From Peristeroidobacter soli (GTDB lineage: Bacteria > Pseudomonadota > Gammaproteobacteria > Steroidobacterales > Steroidobacteraceae), in NCBI RefSeq assembly GCF_004138485.1, contig NZ_RYEV01000006.1:124001-188000 (forward strand): a DNA stretch of 64,000 bases. The letters are read 5' to 3'. Each line of letters begins with the position of its first letter. Within the stretch, counting starts at the first letter, position 1. Under the pieces are notes generated by a model. That model did not search any database and was not told the origin of the DNA. It saw only the letters and a program-made list of their open reading frames with translations. The translations under genes and the position numbers were made by a program. Of the stretch, positions 1-9,648 are shown piece after piece.

Positions 1-1
1 A

Positions 2-178
2 GCGAATCTGAAGGCGGCCATCGCCGGCGAGACGCACGAGTACACCGACATGTACCCGGGCATGGCCAAGCAGGCTCGCGACGAGGGCTTCGAGGAAATC
101 GCCGACTGGTTCGAGACGCTGGCCAAGGCCGAGCGCTCGCACGCCAATCGCTTCCAGAAGGCGCTCGACACGCTGTAA
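2..178 (+). CDS. Rubrerythrin, C-terminal part (5' end outside window)
   Basis: The 58 visible codons read through to a TAA stop and carry the second half of a rubrerythrin-type ferritin-like four-helix bundle. Seen: [11 protein letters not shown] and, further on, [11 protein letters not shown], which match the Glu/His diiron ligand helices. Family knowledge: rubrerythrins reduce hydrogen peroxide in the cytoplasm using a diiron site. This fragment ends at the bundle, so a rubredoxin-like domain, if present, would have to be N-terminal. It lies just upstream of an Fe-S protein and a DUF3501 protein on the same strand, a grouping seen in many proteobacteria. The N-terminus is missing. Confidence 0.88.
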   Translation, partial: ANLKAAIAGETHEYTDMYPGMAKQARDEGFEEIADWFETLAKAERSHANRFQKALDTL

Positions 179-325
179 TCATCCGCTCGCGCGCAGCGTG
201 CGCGCATGCGGTCCAATGAAAAGCCGGCCGGCAGGGAGATCTCTGCCGGCCGTTGGCTTTCGGGATCGCGCGTTTCATTCGTTTCATTTCTTTCACTCAG
301 TCCCAGCCATTCGCCAGGTAACTGC

Positions 326-1699
326 GTGTCCGAACAAAAAATAGCCCGCGAGGGCAGTCTCGAGGCGCCGACCCGGCATCCGATCGCGTGGCGGGATCCG
401 GACTACGGCAACGAAGCGTCGCTCTTCAAAGAACTGGAGCGCGTTTTCGACATCTGTCACGGCTGCCGCCGCTGCTTCAGCCTGTGCAACTCATTCCCAA
501 CGCTGTTCGACGCGGTCGATGCATCCTCGACTGGCGAAGTGGATGGCGTGGACAAGAAAGTCTATTGGGAGGTCGTCGACCATTGTTACCTCTGCGACAT
601 GTGCTACATGACCAAGTGTCCGTACGTGCCGCCGCATCCGTGGAACGTCGACTTCCCGCACTTGATGCTGCGAGCCAAGGCATACAAGTTCAACAACGCT
701 CCCGCGGGCGCGAAGCCGGTAACGACGCGGGACAAGATTCTCAGTTCCACCGATCTGGTCGGCAGCATCGCCGGCATTCCGGTCGTCGCCGAAGCGGTGA
801 ACGCGATCAACAAGACCGACCTCGGTCGCAAGATGCTGGATAAGACCCTCGGCGTGCATCCGAAAGCGCCGATACCGGAATATCACAGCAACACCTATCG
901 CAAGCGGCACGCGAGCCGGGAACATCCGACCTTCGACCCGAAACCCGCCGGCGATACTCGTGGCAAAGTGGTGCTGTTCGCGACCTGCTACGGCAATCGC
1001 AACGAGCCGCAGCTCGGCGAAGATCTCACCGCGATCTTCGAGCACAACGGCATCCCGGTGCGGATCGCGGGCCAGGAGAAGTGCTGTGGCATGCCGAAGC
1101 TGGAGCTGGGCGATCTGAAGGCCATCGAACGGCTGAAGAACGAGAACATTCCGGAACTGGCGAAACTGGTGGACCAGGGCTGGGATATCGTCACCCCGGT
1201 GCCTTCCTGCACGCTGATGTTCAAGCAGGAACTGCCGCTGATGTTTCCCGACGATCCGCAGGTCCTCAAGGTGCGCGACGCGATGTTCGATCCGTTCGAA
1301 TATCTGTGGGCGCGCTACAAGGAGAATCTGCTGAACACCGAGTTCCCGCACCGGCTGGGCAAGATCAGTTATCACGTGCCCTGTCACTTGCGCGTGCAGA
1401 ATCTGGGTTTGAAGACCAGGGATGTGCTGATGCTGGTGCCGCAGACGCAGGTCGATGCGATCGAACGCTGCTCGGGGCACAACGGCACCTATGGGGTGAA
1501 AAAGGAATACCGGGAGGTGTCGATGAAGATCGGCAAGCCGGTGATCCGCCGCGTCAACGACGCGGGCGCCGACTACTACTCCAGCGACTGTCCGATGGCC
1601 GGCCACCAGATCGAGTCCGGCCTCCCCGGTGCCGACACCGGCACGGCCGCGCCGCCAGTGCATCCCCTCACTCTATTGCGGAGGGCTTATGGGATCTGA
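326..1699 (+). CDS. (Fe-S)-binding protein, ferredoxin plus CCG (HdrB/GlpC-like) domains
   Basis: Predicted 457 aa, soluble electron carrier or oxidoreductase of unknown substrate. Numbered from a GTG at 326, the N-terminal ferredoxin part has two four-Cys clusters: Cys44/47/50/54 and Cys87/90/93/98, each followed by typical 4Fe-4S context. Two CCG-type segments follow: one with EKCCGMPKLE, and a second with YHVPCHLRVQ and a late ERCSGHNGTYG. This is the layout of heterodisulfide reductase B / anaerobic glycerol-3-phosphate dehydrogenase C relatives. The frame is open further upstream (an ATG at 206), but that extension is low-complexity and crosses the intergenic region after rubrerythrin, so GTG 326 is preferred; its RBS is weak. 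The stop overlaps the next gene by 11 bases, implying translational coupling. Physiological partner is not evident. Confidence 0.8.
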   Translation: MSEQKIAREGSLEAPTRHPIAWRDPDYGNEASLFKELERVFDICHGCRRCFSLCNSFPTLFDAVDASSTGEVDGVDKKVYWEVVDHCYLCDMCYMTKCPYVPPHPWNVDFPHLMLRAKAYKFNNAPAGAKPVTTRDKILSSTDLVGSIAGIPVVAEAVNAINKTDLGRKMLDKTLGVHPKAPIPEYHSNTYRKRHASREHPTFDPKPAGDTRGKVVLFATCYGNRNEPQLGEDLTAIFEHNGIPVRIAGQEKCCGMPKLELGDLKAIERLKNENIPELAKLVDQGWDIVTPVPSCTLMFKQELPLMFPDDPQVLKVRDAMFDPFEYLWARYKENLLNTEFPHRLGKISYHVPCHLRVQNLGLKTRDVLMLVPQTQVDAIERCSGHNGTYGVKKEYREVSMKIGKPVIRRVNDAGADYYSSDCPMAGHQIESGLPGADTGTAAPPVHPLTLLRRAYGI

Positions 1700-2291
1700 T
1701 TCCGTTCAGCGCGGGCAACTGGCTCGCGCGGATTTGATGAGCTTGGAGCAGTACTCCACGGCGCGGAAGGAATTTCGCACCAGGGTGCTCGACCACAAGC
1801 GCAATCGCTTGATTCCGATCGGGCCGAATGTGACTTGGGCGTTCGAGGACCGGCTCACCATTCAATATCAGGTGCAGGAGATGCTGCGAGTGGAGCGCAT
1901 CTTCGAAGCGGCGGGCATTCAGGATGAGCTCGATGCTTACAACCCGCTGATTCCGGACGGCTCGAACTGGAAAGTGACCTTTCTGATCGAGTTTCCGGAT
2001 CCGGAGGAGCGCAAGCTGCGCCTGGCCGCGCTGAAAGGCGTCGAAGATCGCTGCTGGGTTCAGGTGGAGGGGCAGGAGCGATCGTTCGCCATTGCCGACG
2101 AAGACCTGGAGCGCGAGAACGACGAGAAGACCTCGTCGGTGCACTTCCTGCGCTTCGAGCTCACGCCTGAGATGGCCTCCAAGGTCGAGTCAGGCGCGGC
2201 GGTGACGGTTGGCATCGATCATCCGAGCTACCGCTATGAAGTAAAGCTGTCGCAGCCGCAGCGGGATTCGTTGGCCAAAGACCTGGGCTGA
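1689..2291 (+). CDS. DUF3501 family protein
   Basis: Predicted 200 aa, no signal peptide or membrane segment. The start at 1689 has a clear GGAGG a few bases upstream, inside the end of the Fe-S gene, so the two are coupled. The sequence is soluble, mixed alpha/beta and rich in charged residues (for example GPNVTWAFEDRLT and EMLRVERIFEAAG). It matches my recollection of DUF3501 proteins, which are repeatedly found after rubrerythrin and the CCG-domain Fe-S protein. No catalytic motif is recognisable. By context it probably works with those two in peroxide stress or electron transfer. Function is otherwise unknown. Confidence 0.7.
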   Translation: MGSDSVQRGQLARADLMSLEQYSTARKEFRTRVLDHKRNRLIPIGPNVTWAFEDRLTIQYQVQEMLRVERIFEAAGIQDELDAYNPLIPDGSNWKVTFLIEFPDPEERKLRLAALKGVEDRCWVQVEGQERSFAIADEDLERENDEKTSSVHFLRFELTPEMASKVESGAAVTVGIDHPSYRYEVKLSQPQRDSLAKDLG

Positions 2292-2329
2292 CGGCGTCGG
2301 GGCCTGGCGAGGTTCGGGGGCGGTCCTGA

Positions 2330-4303
<1,974 letters not shown>

Positions 4304-4346
4304 GCTCGCGCGCCTCGCCATCATCTAACCCACATTTTCTGGATCT

Positions 4347-6590
4347 ATGCCTACTCAACCCCCTTTGAACTTCGAAGGCGTCGAGCAGCAACCGCTCCGT
4401 ACCTTCACCGAGAAGGCGTACCTCGACTATTCGATGTACGTCATCCTCGACCGCGCTCTGCCGCACATCGGCGACGGCTTGAAGCCGGTGCAACGGCGCA
4501 TCGTTTACGTCATGAGCGAGCAGGGCTCGTGGCAGGCCGCGAAACACAAGAAAGCCGCCCGCGCGATCGGCGACGTCATCGGTAAATATCATCCGCACGG
4601 CGACGCGGCGTGCTACGAAGCGATGGTGCTGATGGCGCAGCCGTTCTCGTACCGGTATCCGCTGGTCGACGGTCAAGGCAACTTCGGTCATCCCGACGAT
4701 CCGAAATCGTTCGCCGCCTATCGTTACACCGAAGCGCGTCTGACGAAGTATTCCGAGCTGCTGCTGTCCGAGCTGGGCCAGGGCACGGTGGAGTGGGTGC
4801 CGAACTTCGACGGCACGATGGAAGAGCCGAAGCTGTTGCCGGCGCGCGTGCCGAACATCCTGTTGAACGGCGCGACCGGTATCGCGGTCGGCATGGCGAC
4901 CGACATCCCGCCGCACAACCTGCGCGAAGTCGTCAGCGCCTGTATCAAGTTGCTCGAAGATCCGGACACGCCGCTGCGCGAGCTGATGAAGGACGTGAAG
5001 GGCCCGGACTTCCCGACCTACGGCGAGATCATTTCGCCCAAGGCCGACATCAAACAGATCTACGAGACCGGCAACGGCACGTTCCGTGCGCGCGCCACCT
5101 ACGAGCTGGAGGACGGCGAGATCGTCGTCACCTCGCTGCCGTATCAGGTGTCGGGCGCGAAGATTCAGGAGCAGGTGGCGGCGCAGATCAATAACAAAAA
5201 GCTGCCCATGGTCGAGAACATCAAGGACGAGTCCGACCACGAGAATCCGACCCGCATCGTGATCGTGCCCAAGAACAATCGGGTGGACCTGGTGCAGGTG
5301 ATGAATCACCTGTTCGCCACCACCGATCTGGAGCGCACCTATCGCGTCAACCTGAACATCATCGGTCTCGACGGCAAGCCGCGAGTGATGGGGCTGAAGG
5401 AGCTGCTGGAAGAGTGGCTCAAGTACCGCATCGACACCGTCACGCGCCGGCTGCAGTGGCGCCTCGACAAGGTGAAGGCGCGCATGCACATCTTGGAAGG
5501 CTTGCTGGTCGCCTTCCTGAACCTGGACGAAGTGATCCGGATCATTCGGCGCGAGGACGAGCCGAAGCCGGTCTTGATGAAGCGCTTCAAGATCACCGAG
5601 ATCCAGGCCGACGCGATTCTGGACACGCGTTTGCGTCACCTCGCCAGGCTGGAAGAAATGAAGATCCGCGGCGAGCAGGACGAGCTGGCGGCGGAACAGG
5701 ACCGTCTCGACAAGCTGCTCGGCAGCAAGGCCAAGCTGAAGAAGCTGGTGCGCGACGAGCTGGAGGCGGATGCGAAGGAATTCGGCGACGACCGTCGCAC
5801 CAAGATCGTCGAGCGCGCGGCCGCGGTCGCCATCGACGAGACCGAGCTGGTGACGACCGAGCCGACGACGGTGATTCTGTCCGAGCGTGGCTGGGTACGC
5901 GCGGCGAAGGGCCACGAAATCGATCCGACGTCGATTTCATACAAGACCGGCGACGCGTTCCTTGCCGCGGCGAAGGGCAAGAACACGCAGCAGGCCGTGT
6001 TCCTGGACAGCACGGGCCGCACGTACACATTGATCGCGCATTCGCTGCCGTCGGCGCGTGGTAACGGCGAGCCGCTGTCCGGCCGTCTCGATCCGCCGGA
6101 AGGCGCGACGTTCTCCGGCGTGCTCATCGGCGAGGCCGAAGAAAAGTGCGTGCTGGCTTCCGACGCAGGCTACGGCTTCATCGTGAATCTGGGCGAGCTG
6201 CACTCACGTAACAAAGCGGGCAAGGCCGTGCTCAAGGTGCCGGAGGGCAGCAAGTCGCTCGCGCCGGCGCTGGTGCCCGCCCATGAAAAGGCCCTGGTCT
6301 GCGCGACCAGCAGCGAAGGCAAGATGCTGGTGTTCCCGGTGAAGGATCTGCCCGAGTTGCCGAAGGGCAAGGGCAACAAGATCTTCGGCGTGTCGCCCAA
6401 GGGGGATGAGACGATGACCGCGATCGCCGTCATCACTCCGGAGCAGAATCTCGTGGTCCGCTCCGGCGATCGCAAGATGACCCTCAAGTACGCCGACCTC
6501 AAGGAATACAAGGGCGAGCGCGCTCAGCGCGGCGCCGTGTTGCCGCGAGGCTGGAGAAAGGTCGACAAGCTGGACGTCGAGCCTGCCTGA
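4347..6590 (+). CDS. parC: DNA topoisomerase IV subunit A
   Basis: Predicted 747 aa, usual ParC length. It is the DNA-cleaving subunit of topoisomerase IV. The breakage-reunion domain includes [11 protein letters not shown] (quinolone-determining region), and the catalytic tyrosine is Tyr127 in [11 protein letters not shown]. The C-terminal third is the beta-pinwheel DNA-wrapping domain. At the position matching E. coli ParC Ser80 the residue is Ala87, while the nearby Glu is kept; Ser here normally anchors the quinolone water-metal bridge. The gene ends 16 bases from the convergent AraC-type regulator, and a strong hairpin spans the junction. Confidence 0.96.
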   Translation: MPTQPPLNFEGVEQQPLRTFTEKAYLDYSMYVILDRALPHIGDGLKPVQRRIVYVMSEQGSWQAAKHKKAARAIGDVIGKYHPHGDAACYEAMVLMAQPFSYRYPLVDGQGNFGHPDDPKSFAAYRYTEARLTKYSELLLSELGQGTVEWVPNFDGTMEEPKLLPARVPNILLNGATGIAVGMATDIPPHNLREVVSACIKLLEDPDTPLRELMKDVKGPDFPTYGEIISPKADIKQIYETGNGTFRARATYELEDGEIVVTSLPYQVSGAKIQEQVAAQINNKKLPMVENIKDESDHENPTRIVIVPKNNRVDLVQVMNHLFATTDLERTYRVNLNIIGLDGKPRVMGLKELLEEWLKYRIDTVTRRLQWRLDKVKARMHILEGLLVAFLNLDEVIRIIRREDEPKPVLMKRFKITEIQADAILDTRLRHLARLEEMKIRGEQDELAAEQDRLDKLLGSKAKLKKLVRDELEADAKEFGDDRRTKIVERAAAVAIDETELVTTEPTTVILSERGWVRAAKGHEIDPTSISYKTGDAFLAAAKGKNTQQAVFLDSTGRTYTLIAHSLPSARGNGEPLSGRLDPPEGATFSGVLIGEAEEKCVLASDAGYGFIVNLGELHSRNKAGKAVLKVPEGSKSLAPALVPAHEKALVCATSSEGKMLVFPVKDLPELPKGKGNKIFGVSPKGDETMTAIAVITPEQNLVVRSGDRKMTLKYADLKEYKGERAQRGAVLPRGWRKVDKLDVEPA

Positions 6591-6598
6591 TGCGAAAC

Positions 6599-6628
6599 GT
6601 CCGCGCTCAGCGTTGCTTGAGCGCGGAC
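6599..6628. terminator. Bidirectional hairpin between parC and the AraC-type gene
   Basis: An 11-base perfect inverted repeat, GTCCGCGCTCA (6599-6609) and TGAGCGCGGAC (6618-6628), has an 8-base loop. It sits directly after the parC stop and overlaps the last codons of the convergent regulator gene. There is no long T tract, so strength as an intrinsic terminator is uncertain. Confidence 0.55.
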
Positions 6629-7638
6629 CGCAAGGTCGCCGAGGGCGATTCGCCGAACAGCTTCTGATAGTTGATCGCGAATCGCCCGCCATGATGCATC
6701 CAGTAGCGATGCGCCACTTCGATCACCTGCACGCCCTCGCGCGCTCCCGCCAATAAGTCCTGACGAGCCTGCTCGAATCTTTTCTCCCGCAGCCAGCGCA
6801 TCGGCGTGCTGCTGCGAAATCGTTTGAATCCATAGTGCAGTGTCCGCGCCGGAACCCCCGCCGCCTTGACGATGTCGTCGAGCCGGATGTCGTCGGTCAG
6901 GTGCTGTTGCATGAAACGTTCGGCGCGATGGACGAAGCCCGGCACGATGCTGGACTTGCTGAGGTTGGCTACCTTGTCTGGGAACAGCATGGTTCGGAGC
7001 ATGGTGATGAAGGTGTTCTCCACGCCGGCGCGCACGTTCTCCGAACTCATCAGCGTTCCGCCGCGATTGAACTCGTTGCAGATGAAGCCGATGTAGTCGA
7101 GCAGGCTCTCGCTGGATTCATCGATGCTGGTCGGATCGAGCCCTTGCGCCAGTTTCTCGTTGCAGGTCGCGTCCGAGGTTTCGATGCGGTGGCGGGGAAT
7201 GCCGACCGCCAGGTGCGCGTCTTTCTCGTAGTGGGTGAATCGATAGCCGACGTGCGGGCTCATCAGCATCATGGTGCCGGCGCTGAGATCCCAGCTGCGC
7301 TCTCGGGAATGCATCTGCATCGTCCCGCGCAACGGGATGACCAGCACGAAATGACTGCGGCGAGGCTCGTTGACCAGCACGTCCAGCTCGCCGCCGTACG
7401 TGATCTGATTGAACGAGACCTGCGACAGCCGGCCGGCGCTGTGACGAAAGTCCAGCAGCTGCCGCTCGTGATGCAGGCGAATGTGATGGGGAAAGAAGAC
7501 GCGGCTGACGCTCGCCACCGCGGCTTGCGCGTCGATGGATTCGGTGCGCGACGACTTCCCCTCGGGCGATCCGGCCTGAGGCGCAATGAAGTAATCGTCG
7601 GCCGACATGCGGCTGAGAGTCGGAGAGAGTGACTGCAT
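6607..7638 (-). CDS. AraC-family transcriptional regulator
   Basis: Predicted 343 aa. The C-terminal ~100 residues form the double helix-turn-helix AraC DNA-binding domain: IRLDDIVKAAGVPARTLHYGF is the first recognition region, then FAINYQKLFGESPS. The N-terminal part resembles the AraC-binding-like (cupin) domain found in regulators of aromatic or steroid catabolism; it contains FFPHHIRLHHERQ and SHFVLVIPLRGTMQ. The ligand cannot be told from sequence. It lies downstream of the SnoaL-like and MFS genes on the same strand, so it may regulate the divergent receptor/F420 operon. ATG 7638 was chosen; an internal ATG at 7608 is an alternative. Confidence 0.85.
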   Translation of the reverse strand: MQSLSPTLSRMSADDYFIAPQAGSPEGKSSRTESIDAQAAVASVSRVFFPHHIRLHHERQLLDFRHSAGRLSQVSFNQITYGGELDVLVNEPRRSHFVLVIPLRGTMQMHSRERSWDLSAGTMMLMSPHVGYRFTHYEKDAHLAVGIPRHRIETSDATCNEKLAQGLDPTSIDESSESLLDYIGFICNEFNRGGTLMSSENVRAGVENTFITMLRTMLFPDKVANLSKSSIVPGFVHRAERFMQQHLTDDIRLDDIVKAAGVPARTLHYGFKRFRSSTPMRWLREKRFEQARQDLLAGAREGVQVIEVAHRYWMHHGGRFAINYQKLFGESPSATLRSALKQR

Positions 7639-7716
7639 GATCGCGCTACACCACTGCCGTAGTCATGGGGAGAAGTCCCCTTACGGATGAGTAGCGGATT
7701 CCTTGCGAAAACTGGC

Positions 7717-8148
7717 TCACATCGGCTCGAAAGCAACCTTTGCTCCGGGGCGCAGCACCTTCGCCAGCGCGAGAAAATCCCAGCAATCCAGGTTCAAGCG
7801 GATCTTGTCATCGACCAGTTCATAGCGCGACAGGCCGGTGAAGCGCGTTGCCCGGCCGGTGCAGTCGGCACCCTCGAAGTCACCGCGCCAGGTGCCGGTG
7901 ATGATCCATTCCGACGCCGCCTGATTGCCCGAGCCGAAGCGCACTGGAAACTGCAGGTAAAAATTCGGGAGCGTGGCGTAGACGTGACGGGCGAAGTCGC
8001 GCAGCCCCGCGTGACCGCGCGACGTCACGTTGAATGCCAGGTCGATGTAGGTGCAGTCGGGCGTGAACAGCGCGCACAGCGCGTCCAGATTCTGTGAGTT
8101 CCAGGCACTCGCCAGCGAATCGAACAGAACATCGACGGATTGTTTCAT
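7717..8148 (-). CDS. SnoaL/NTF2-like small protein
   Basis: Predicted 143 aa. It shows the NTF2-like (cone-shaped alpha+beta) pattern: LFDSLASAWNSQNLDALCALFTPD, then YIDLAFN, GHAGLRDF, and a beta-rich C-terminal half with WIITGTWRGDF. Families of this fold include SnoaL-like cyclases, ketosteroid isomerases and uncharacterised catabolic proteins; which activity applies cannot be decided here. The start ATG at 8148 overlaps the stop of the upstream MFS gene by four bases (ATGA), so the two are translationally coupled. A longer open frame upstream is just the MFS coding sequence read in another frame. Confidence 0.75.
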   Translation of the reverse strand: MKQSVDVLFDSLASAWNSQNLDALCALFTPDCTYIDLAFNVTSRGHAGLRDFARHVYATLPNFYLQFPVRFGSGNQAASEWIITGTWRGDFEGADCTGRATRFTGLSRYELVDDKIRLNLDCWDFLALAKVLRPGAKVAFEPM

Positions 8149-9362
8149 GAAAGTCTCGCGCTCGAAGCTTTGATCAGACGCAGTGGATTGCCGGCGGCCA
8201 GGTGTCGCCCGATCGCAATGAGGATCAGCGTCGCCGCGGGCAGAGTGGTCGCGGCGTAATAGAGCGACGTGATCGATGCCGTGCCTTTGATCAGCCCGAT
8301 CACATAGGTGCCGAGTCCGATGCCGACCATCTGTGCCGTGATCATCATCGAAGCGATCCACGCGACCTGCTGAGGAAATGCGCCGGCGGCATAGGCGACC
8401 AGCATCGGGAAATAGGCCGAACAGGCGAATCCCGCGAACGCGAAAGCGCCGATCGTGCCGGCCGCGCTGTCCGCGAGGGGCAACAGAAAAAACGCTGCGG
8501 CCATCAGAGGTGGCAGCGCCAGCAGGAACGTGAGCGGCGGCAGACGAATGACGATGAACGAAGCGAGCAGCCGGCCGCCGGTCAACGCGCCCCAGAAACA
8601 CGTGAGAGCAAGCGAGGCGGTCGCGGCATCCAGCCCGCGCTCCTCCTGGATGAACAGCATGGCCCAGTTGGAGAAGATGCCTTCGGCGACCGAATAGATC
8701 ACCGCGATGGCTGCGCAGATCCAGAACAGCGAGTGTCGTGCTGGTCGAACTTCAGTGGCGCCGGTTGCTGCCTCGCTCGCTGAGATGTGCGGGAAGTCGG
8801 CGAGCAGCGCCGTCAGCAAGACGATGAGCGTTGCCGCCGATAGCAACAGCACGCCGAGCAGCCAATTATCGTGTTGAGCGAAGGTCGACAGGTAGATCGG
8901 CGCGAGCATCATCCCGACACCCACGATCGTATGCAGTGCGGTGAGCGCCGTGTTGCTCACTGCTGGAAACAAAGCGACCGGGTACGCGTTGAGCGGCCCG
9001 CTGCCCAGACCGATGCCCAAGCCGATGCAGCCGGTCGTGATCATCAGCGCCGAGAGCGCGTGTTCAGGTGACAGCGTAACGCTGGCAGCCAACGCAAACT
9101 GCGCCACAAACAAACAGAGCAGCGCGATCGTCAGCAGACGTTTGGCGCCCAATACATTCGTCAGCATGCCGCCCGCCACGCCGCCGACAATGGCGCTCAG
9201 CAGTTGCGGAAGATAGATCGCGCCGTATTGCGCATCGCTGAAGCCGTGCAATTGTTTGAGCAGCGCGCTGCTCGCGGGCACGCCCACGAGCGTCATGCCC
9301 AATATCAATCCGCCGGCGTACACGCTGAACGCCGCGCCTGTTCCGTTGTAGGAATGATTCAT
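8145..9362 (-). CDS. MFS transporter
   Basis: Predicted 405 aa with about twelve hydrophobic segments, the first starting near residue 9 (FSVYAGGLILGMTLVG) and the last ending a few residues from the C-terminus. Glycine-rich GLGIGLGSGPLNAYPVALFP resembles the conserved MFS loop region. It is an inner-membrane transporter of unknown substrate. ATG 9362 is preferred over the ATG at 9377 because a GGG stretch lies just upstream. It is divergent from the TonB-dependent receptor and shares a 283-base intergenic region with it, which suggests transport of the same compound through both membranes. Confidence 0.85.
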   Translation of the reverse strand: MNHSYNGTGAAFSVYAGGLILGMTLVGVPASSALLKQLHGFSDAQYGAIYLPQLLSAIVGGVAGGMLTNVLGAKRLLTIALLCLFVAQFALAASVTLSPEHALSALMITTGCIGLGIGLGSGPLNAYPVALFPAVSNTALTALHTIVGVGMMLAPIYLSTFAQHDNWLLGVLLLSAATLIVLLTALLADFPHISASEAATGATEVRPARHSLFWICAAIAVIYSVAEGIFSNWAMLFIQEERGLDAATASLALTCFWGALTGGRLLASFIVIRLPPLTFLLALPPLMAAAFFLLPLADSAAGTIGAFAFAGFACSAYFPMLVAYAAGAFPQQVAWIASMMITAQMVGIGLGTYVIGLIKGTASITSLYYAATTLPAATLILIAIGRHLAAGNPLRLIKASSARLS

Positions 9363-9488
9363 TGCCCGAGAGTACATGGCGCGAGAGCGTCGAGCCGTGG
9401 TCGGTCCGGACGTTGCAAACAAAGTTGCGTGAAGTGGATGGCGGCTGAAAAGCCAAACGTGTCGCGACTCACACTGCGTCGGGTGGCT

Positions 9489-9528
9489 TGCAGAAAGCGT
9501 ACTGACTTGCCGGAACTGGCTTTCTGCA
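9489..9528. promoter_or_regulatory. Inverted repeat in the MFS/receptor divergent promoter region
   Basis: Perfect 10-base arms TGCAGAAAGC (9489-9498) and GCTTTCTGCA (9519-9528) are separated by 20 bases, giving 30 bases centre to centre, close to three helical turns. The repeat lies 127 bases before the minus-strand MFS start and about 120 bases before the receptor start, where a shared operator would be expected. The protein that binds it is not known; the nearby AraC-type regulator is a candidate. The remainder of 9363-9645 holds no gene I can support. Confidence 0.45.
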
Positions 9529-9648
9529 GGCGAGTGCGCGCAGGGAAGATGCATCTCGCCGGTCGTGCCAGTGCTGGGCAGGATGCCCGAATGTCGGGAG
9601 CGCAGGGACGCGCAGGACCGGCCACGATTATCAACGATGGAGCCAATG

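Noticed and set aside
206-325. Longer start for the Fe-S protein
   Set aside because: The 40-residue extension is low in known motifs and lies over the intergenic region; GTG 326 precedes the conserved part.
8149-8601. Upstream extension of the SnoaL-like gene
   Set aside because: It is the MFS coding sequence in another frame. The ATG at 8148 with the ATGA overlap explains the start.
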